Below, piece by piece: positions 6,498-9,657 of a DNA stretch of 9,657 nucleotides. Source of the DNA: a bacterium (GTDB taxonomy: Bacteria; Desulfobacterota_D; UBA1144); NCBI GenBank assembly GCA_002701865.2, contig NZWH02000011.1:51845-61501 (forward strand). Reading direction: 5' to 3'. The translations under genes and the position numbers were made by a program. Position 1 is the stretch's first letter. Every line of letters starts with the position of its first letter. The notes under the pieces are model-generated. The model was given only the letters and a program-made list of their open reading frames with translations. It ran no database searches and was not told the origin of the DNA.

Positions 6498-7103
6498 CTA
6501 TTTCCTCTTAGTCTTATTTTTTACTTTTGTTACTTTTTTTGGTGCCGCTTTCTTTGCAGTAACTTTTTTTGCTGAAGCTTTTACAGCAGCTTTTTTAACT
6601 ACCTTTTTAGTTAAGGATTTTTTGGCAGCAGCCTTTTTAGCAATATTTGCTTTAGCAACAGCTTTCTTGGTTGCAGCTTTCTTGGCTTTAGACTTAAGTG
6701 GACTTGTTCCAACAATTTTTTTAGCCTTAGCTTTTGCTTTCGCAGCCTCTTTCTTTTCCTCTTTTTCTTTTTTGGATTTTGATAACTTCTTTTTTGGCTC
6801 TGCAACTGGCTCAGGTTCAGGTTCAATAAAATCTTGCAAACTTACGACGTTAACAAATTCAACAACTTTCTTTCTGAAATCTGGGATTGCCCCTATCTCA
6901 AATTCAATTTCTTGCACTTTAGCGTTAGCAATTATTTTTACAGGCATAACTCCTGCATATGTAGAATCGTCTATTTTCTCAAAGCCTGTAGATCTTAAGA
7001 TTTGCTTTTGAATTGGCGGGATAAAAATTTTACCTAATAGAGTAACCTCTTCTGGAAGAAGACCGTCTTGAGTTACACTTATCTTTATAGTTGTTTTTTT
7101 CAT
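6498..7103 (-). CDS. protein of unknown function with a histone-H1-like Lys/Ala tail, first gene of the gua operon
   Basis: A 201-aa protein in three parts. Residues 1-92 look like a folded domain with alternating beta-like and helical segments (MKKTTIKISVTQDG…FVNVVSLQ); I do not recognise it. Residues 94-103 are an acidic hinge (EPEPEPVAEP). Residues 104-201 are a low-complexity basic tail, 41 Lys in 98 residues with many Ala, in KKAAAKK / AKKVTAKK units like those of H1-like proteins and HU or AlgP tails. There is no Cys or Trp, signal peptide or membrane segment. Such tails usually bind DNA or RNA electrostatically, so a nucleoid or ribosome role is possible but inferred. The stop TAG ends 2 nt before the proposed guaB start, and its last codons contain guaB's Shine-Dalgarno, so it should be co-transcribed and perhaps coupled with guaB. 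The start ATG lacks a close Shine-Dalgarno. Confidence 0.8.
   Translation of the reverse strand: MKKTTIKISVTQDGLLPEEVTLLGKIFIPPIQKQILRSTGFEKIDDSTYAGVMPVKIIANAKVQEIEFEIGAIPDFRKKVVEFVNVVSLQDFIEPEPEPVAEPKKKLSKSKKEKEEKKEAAKAKAKAKKIVGTSPLKSKAKKAATKKAVAKANIAKKAAAKKSLTKKVVKKAAVKASAKKVTAKKAAPKKVTKVKNKTKRK
6501..6507 (-). promoter_or_regulatory. ribosome binding site that decides the guaB start
   Basis: On the minus strand GAGGAAA overlaps the final codons of the upstream gene. The AGGA core is 7 nt before ATA at 6493-6495, an ideal spacing. It is 82 nt from the first ATG at 6420, so it cannot serve that codon. It is therefore the main evidence for a non-AUG start just downstream of the preceding stop. 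Confidence 0.55.
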
Positions 7104-7151
7104 TTTATATTCTACCCCATTTTACCGATTTTTGTAGTTCAATTTACTTAA

Positions 7152-7157
7152 TTTATA
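7152..7157 (-). promoter_or_regulatory. possible -10 box of the gua operon
   Basis: TATAAA on the minus strand, about 48 nt upstream of the first gene of the operon, is the best -10-like hexamer in this spacer; no convincing -35 accompanies it. TAAATT at 7141-7146, paired at 17 nt with TTGTTT (7164-7169), is an equally weak alternative. No purine riboswitch or clear operator is visible in the leader. Confidence 0.25.
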
Positions 7158-7227
7158 GCTAAAAAACAAATATTTAAGAGAACTTGTAAAAAAATGCCTT
7201 ATAATTTATTTTAAATTCCCTAATTTA

Positions 7228-7236
7228 TGCTATATT
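7228..7236 (+). promoter_or_regulatory. extended -10 promoter of the moeZ-like gene
   Basis: TGCTATATT fits an extended -10 (TGnTATAAT with one mismatch). It is followed by a roughly 20-nt leader containing AAGGGA (7252-7257), which stands 7 nt before the TTG start. No -35 box is evident. It shares the spacer with the divergent gua operon promoter. Confidence 0.45.
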
Positions 7237-7264
7237 TTCAACTTAACTTTTAAGGGATGAGCAT

Positions 7265-8383
7265 TTGAGTTTAACAAAGAATCAGATTGGTAGATATAGT
7301 CGACATCTTATTATGCCAGAGGTCGGAGTCAACGGACAGGAGAAATTGGCTGAGGCTAAAGTTCTTTGCATAGGTGCCGGTGGGTTAGGATCTCCGTTAG
7401 CATTATATTTAGCTTCCGCAGGTATTGGAACATTGGGAATTGTGGATGATGATGTTGTAGATCTAAGCAACTTACAAAGACAGATTTTACATGCTGAAGA
7501 TAGGATTGGTGAACTTAAAGTTGAATCAGCCAAGAAAAGATTACATGAATTAAATTCTGATATTACAGTTAACACTTACAACCTAAGATTAACAGCAGAG
7601 AATGCTTTAGATATTTTCAAGGACTATGATGTTATTGTCGATGGTACAGACAACTTTGCTACACGATATCTTGTAAATGATGCATGTGTACTACTTAATA
7701 AACCAAATGTTTATGGAAGCATCTTTCGTTTTGAAGGCCAAGCTACAGTGTTCAACTATAAAGGTGGGCCGCATTATAGAGATTTATATCCTGAACCACC
7801 TCCCCCTGGAATGGTGCCATCATGCGCTGAAGGTGGAGTTTTGGGAATTTTGCCTGGAATCATAGGTGTTATACAAGCCACTGAGACAGTCAAAATCATT
7901 CTAGGAGTTGGAGAAACCCTTAGCGGAAGACTTATGCTTTATGATTCATTAAAAATGACATTTAGAGAAATCAAACTAAGGAAGAATCCTGATACCCCAG
8001 AAATTACTAAACTTATTGATTATCAAGAATTTTGTGGAATAAACAACTCTTCTGAGGTCGAGGACGAGCTTGAAATTAAAGTTGATTATCTCAAGAAAAT
8101 AATAGATGAGAAAAAGAATGTCACCTTACTTGATGTTAGAGAATATGGAGAGTATGAAATATGTAAACTTGATAATTCCACCTTGATACCACTAGGAGAA
8201 ATAACATCTAGGGCAAACGAGCTCGATTCTGCTGATGACATAATCGTCTATTGTCATCATGGAATGAGAAGCTTACAAGCGGCAAGAATATTAAAAGGTA
8301 TGGGCTTTAAGAAAGTTAAGAATCTTGCTGGTGGAATAGATGCATGGGCAGCTGCCTTCGATGAAAAAATGCCTCGATACTAA
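7265..8383 (+). CDS. moeZ: ThiF/MoeB-type adenylyltransferase fused to a rhodanese domain (MoeZ/MOCS3-like)
   Basis: A 372-aa E1-like enzyme that adenylates the C-terminal Gly-Gly of a small sulfur carrier (MoaD, ThiS or CysO type) and passes on sulfur from its rhodanese domain. Residues 1-255 are the ThiF/MoeB fold: nucleotide loop GAGGLGS (37-43), DDDVVDLSNLQRQ (61-73), VDGTDNF (125-131) and PPPPGMVPSCAEGG (178-191) with conserved Cys187. After the linker IDYQEFCG the rhodanese domain (about 270-372) has active-site Cys330 in CHHGMRS and ends GGIDAW…PRY. The paired CxxC zinc motifs of E. coli MoeB are absent, as in MoeZ. The start is TTG at 7265, with AAGGGA 7 nt upstream; an ATG at 7258 is out of frame and stops at once. 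No carrier or molybdopterin gene is nearby, so whether it serves molybdopterin, thiamine, cysteine or tRNA thiolation is open. Its stop overlaps the convergent DUF805 gene by 3 nt. Confidence 0.9.
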   Translation: MSLTKNQIGRYSRHLIMPEVGVNGQEKLAEAKVLCIGAGGLGSPLALYLASAGIGTLGIVDDDVVDLSNLQRQILHAEDRIGELKVESAKKRLHELNSDITVNTYNLRLTAENALDIFKDYDVIVDGTDNFATRYLVNDACVLLNKPNVYGSIFRFEGQATVFNYKGGPHYRDLYPEPPPPGMVPSCAEGGVLGILPGIIGVIQATETVKIILGVGETLSGRLMLYDSLKMTFREIKLRKNPDTPEITKLIDYQEFCGINNSSEVEDELEIKVDYLKKIIDEKKNVTLLDVREYGEYEICKLDNSTLIPLGEITSRANELDSADDIIVYCHHGMRSLQAARILKGMGFKKVKNLAGGIDAWAAAFDEKMPRY

Positions 8384-8834
8384 GATTTAAAATTATCTAG
8401 CTCGCCATACTTATTGGCGCCTTCATCTCCCTTAAGAATTCCTGTATTAACAAAAATATAAGCCTTTATGCCCCATGTGCAAATAATATAAGCCTGCAAG
8501 AGAAAATCTGGAACAAAATGAAACTGTAAAGGTATTGCCACTATGTAGGGAATAATTGCATAAAGTCCATTTATAGATCTGTCATGCAGCCTTTTAGAAT
8601 CAGGAAATATTGATAGAGCTGAAATTAGTAGGACCAAGAAAGTTACAAGTTTTTCAACAATACTCTTATCAAAATTTAAAAAACTAAGAAGGGATGAAAG
8701 CGGTATCAACGTTAATACTCCGAAAAATACAAGGAAAAATTGTGAATACCACCAAGTTTGTCTATTAATTCTTCCGTGTAAAGAAAGAAAAGGAATTTTA
8801 AAAAATTAATATCTAAAAACTTTTTTATATTCAT
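8380..8834 (-). CDS. DUF805 family membrane protein, interrupted by a -1 frameshift
   Basis: The main frame (8799 to the TAG at 8380-8382) encodes 139 residues with DUF805 landmarks: SLHGRINRQTWW near the N-terminus (the family's F-x-G-R-x-R-R-x-x-Y-W), KRLHDRSINGLY after the second hydrophobic segment (RRLHD motif) and GDEGANKYGE near the end. About four membrane segments are visible. This frame has no ATG and only a TTG at 8707-8709, which would remove the first motif. ATG at 8834 opens another frame, MNIKKFLDINFL, that looks like the missing N-terminus; moving -1 at T6 (8800-8805) joins the two into a 151-aa protein of normal size. One extra T there would also restore it. So this is a frameshifted gene, a sequencing error in a homopolymer, or recoding. 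The function of DUF805 proteins is unknown. It lies 10 nt after tRNA-Leu on the same strand. Confidence 0.75.
8799..8805 (-). other. slippery heptamer at the DUF805 frame junction
   Basis: On the minus strand the sequence is T TTT TTA, in phase with the frame opened by ATG 8834 (codons AAT TTT TTA). It has the X XXY YYZ form of -1 frameshift sites and is the same heptamer as the HIV-1 gag-pol site. A -1 slip leads directly into the DUF805 frame. No clear stimulatory stem-loop follows, so mutation, slippage by RNA polymerase or a sequencing error are all possible. Confidence 0.4.
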
Positions 8835-8844
8835 AAAAACTCTA

Positions 8845-8928
<84 letters not shown>

Positions 8929-8930
8929 AA

Positions 8931-9479
8931 TTAACTATCCTTATAAAGGTTGTACCAATAAATTGCATTAATCACTAGCGAATGAGTAATTTTACCCTCT
9001 ATTACCATTTTGTCTAAATCTTCTAATTTAATAAATTTTATCTGAGTGTATTCACTTCCTGCATTCTGAGGACTTGAAACTTCTTCCACATCCAAAGCTA
9101 AAAATGTGTGACATTCATTATTTAATATTGCTGGATTTGGATGAACAACACCAAGTTTGCTCCATGAGCCCATAGAAAAACCAGTCTCTTCAACCAACTC
9201 CCTTTTCGCAGATTCAATTGGTTCTTCATTTTTATTAGCCATACCCCCAGGAAGCTCCAAGGTTATCGAATCCGTTCCAGGCCTATACTGTTCAACAAAA
9301 ACTACCTCTCCTGACTTTGTAATAGGAAGAACATTAATCCAGTCCACCGAATTGAAGACAAAAAAGTCAAAACTTTTCTTTTCTTTTATAGAATAAGGTG
9401 AGACCAATTTATATTGATATAAATCAAAAATCTTAAGATTTTTTAATAAAATCTTGTCTTCTATTTTCCACTTTTTCAT
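8931..9479 (-). CDS. Nudix hydrolase, ADP-ribose pyrophosphatase-like
   Basis: A 182-aa protein with a perfect Nudix box, G79-x5-E85-x7-R93-E-L-x-E97-E98-x-G100-F (GX5EX7REUXEEXGU); the glutamates bind Mg2+ for cleaving a nucleoside diphosphate linked to X. Upstream strands contain VVFVEQYRPG (59-68) and LELPGG (74-79), typical of the ADP-sugar pyrophosphatase branch, and the box is followed by GVVHPNPAILNNECHTFLA (110-128), also usual there. Substrates in this branch include ADP-ribose and related ADP-sugars; the exact one cannot be read from sequence. It is cytoplasmic, with no signal peptide. ATG at 9479 has no strong Shine-Dalgarno but a TATAAT lies about 50 nt upstream. The stop codon is 2 nt from tRNA-Leu on the same strand, so gene and tRNA are probably co-transcribed. 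Confidence 0.9.
   Translation of the reverse strand: MKKWKIEDKILLKNLKIFDLYQYKLVSPYSIKEKKSFDFFVFNSVDWINVLPITKSGEVVFVEQYRPGTDSITLELPGGMANKNEEPIESAKRELVEETGFSMGSWSKLGVVHPNPAILNNECHTFLALDVEEVSSPQNAGSEYTQIKFIKLEDLDKMVIEGKITHSLVINAIYWYNLYKDS
9426..9443. repeat. 18-bp perfect palindrome inside the Nudix gene start
   Basis: AAAAATCTTAAGATTTTT is a perfect 18-bp palindrome within codons 13-18 of the Nudix gene. A related hyphenated palindrome, AATCTT-A-AAGATT, lies upstream at 9517-9529 beside the gene's -10, and AATCTTA recurs at 9489-9495. This could be an operator pair or simple AT-rich chance. Confidence 0.4.
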
Positions 9480-9526
9480 ACTAGATTGAATCTTAACTGA
9501 TAGAAAAAATAAATAAAATCTTAAAG

Positions 9527-9532
9527 ATTATA
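9527..9532 (-). promoter_or_regulatory. -10 box of the Nudix gene
   Basis: A perfect TATAAT on the minus strand, about 48 nt before the Nudix start. No good -35 box is found at 16-18 nt. It overlaps the AATCTT-A-AAGATT palindrome (9517-9529) and lies just ahead of the divergent tRNA-Ser promoter. Confidence 0.4.
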
Positions 9533-9543
9533 AGAGCGGAAAA

Positions 9544-9552
9544 TGTTAATAT
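9544..9552 (+). promoter_or_regulatory. extended -10 promoter of tRNA-Ser
   Basis: TGTTAATAT resembles an extended -10 (TGn plus TAATAT). It ends 9 nt before the mature tRNA 5' end, so transcription would begin a few nt upstream, which is normal for a tRNA leader. The -35 region is weak (TTAAAG at 9521-9526, 20 nt away). Confidence 0.35.
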
Positions 9553-9561
9553 TGTTTCGTT

Positions 9562-9648
9562 GGAGAGTTGGCCGAGTGGCCGAAGGCGCACGCTTGGAAA
9601 GCGTGTAGAGGATCAAACCTCTCGTGGGTTCGAATCCCACACTCTCCG
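9562..9648 (+). tRNA. tRNA-Ser(GGA)
   Basis: An 87-nt tRNA. Acceptor GGAGAGT/ACTCTCC with discriminator G at 9648; CCA is not encoded. The anticodon stem CACGC/GCGTG encloses TTGGAAA, giving anticodon GGA (reads UCC and UCU). A class II variable arm (AGAGG…CCTCT) and T arm GTGGG-TTCGAAT-CCCAC are present. It is transcribed away from the Nudix gene. Confidence 0.97.
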
Positions 9649-9657
9649 AAGAATTAA

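Noticed and set aside
6611..7011. Open frames in other phases over the Lys/Ala tail (both strands)
   Set aside because: They are by-products of the repetitive AAR/GCN codons of the tail; the products are low-complexity Lys/Leu or Ala/Phe strings.
8380..8709. DUF805 gene starting at TTG 8707-8709 as an intact 109-aa protein
   Set aside because: The frame upstream still encodes the family's G-R-x-x-R…W motif and a membrane segment, so this start truncates a recognisable domain.

Overview
The window is AT-rich and gene-dense, with tight operons, spacers of at most about 165 bp, and tRNA genes that do not encode the 3' CCA. This fits a streamlined, probably marine, AT-rich proteobacterium. The missing CCA favours an alphaproteobacterium over a typical gammaproteobacterium, but I cannot fix the taxon from this window alone. 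All genes are on the minus strand except a MoeZ-type adenylyltransferase and a tRNA-Ser.

Layout from left to right. Positions 1-36 may hold the 5' end of a minus-strand gene leaving the window. Next, reading on the minus strand from 597 down, are a two-motif CDGSH iron-sulfur protein, a 51-aa DUF2256 zinc-ribbon protein and a possible 26-aa single-span membrane peptide. Upstream of these sits a photolyase/cryptochrome of the PhrB/DPRP family (709-2205). It appears to lack most of the cysteines that bind the 4Fe-4S cluster in that family. A MORN-repeat protein and a small outer-membrane-type lipoprotein follow. From about 3488 to 7103 is a purine operon read right to left: a protein of unknown function with a histone-H1-like Lys/Ala tail, then guaB (IMP dehydrogenase), then guaA (GMP synthase). 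Together guaB and guaA convert IMP to GMP. The guaB frame has no ATG, GTG or TTG upstream of its conserved N-terminus, so a non-AUG start (ATA, with a well-placed Shine-Dalgarno) is the best explanation.

A divergent promoter region (7104-7264) separates this operon from a TTG-started moeZ-like gene (ThiF/MoeB domain plus rhodanese). Its stop codon overlaps that of a convergent DUF805 membrane-protein gene. The DUF805 gene is split by a -1 frameshift at a T6 run that forms a perfect 'slippery' heptamer in the right frame. Upstream of it, on the same strand, are tRNA-Leu(CAA) and a Nudix hydrolase whose stop codon lies 2 nt from the tRNA 5' end. A divergent tRNA-Ser(GGA) closes the window.

The spacers between guaA and the CDGSH gene contain several related short sequences. 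One is a diverged 44-bp repeat in inverted orientation at 629-672 and 3376-3419. Another is a long imperfect hairpin just downstream of guaA. A further motif is shared between 2837-2858 and 3438-3470. Since the 3' end of guaA is a known integration hotspot, these could be traces of past insertion of the lipoprotein-MORN-photolyase block, but no integrase is present and this is inference only. I found no CRISPR array, insertion sequence or complete mobile element.
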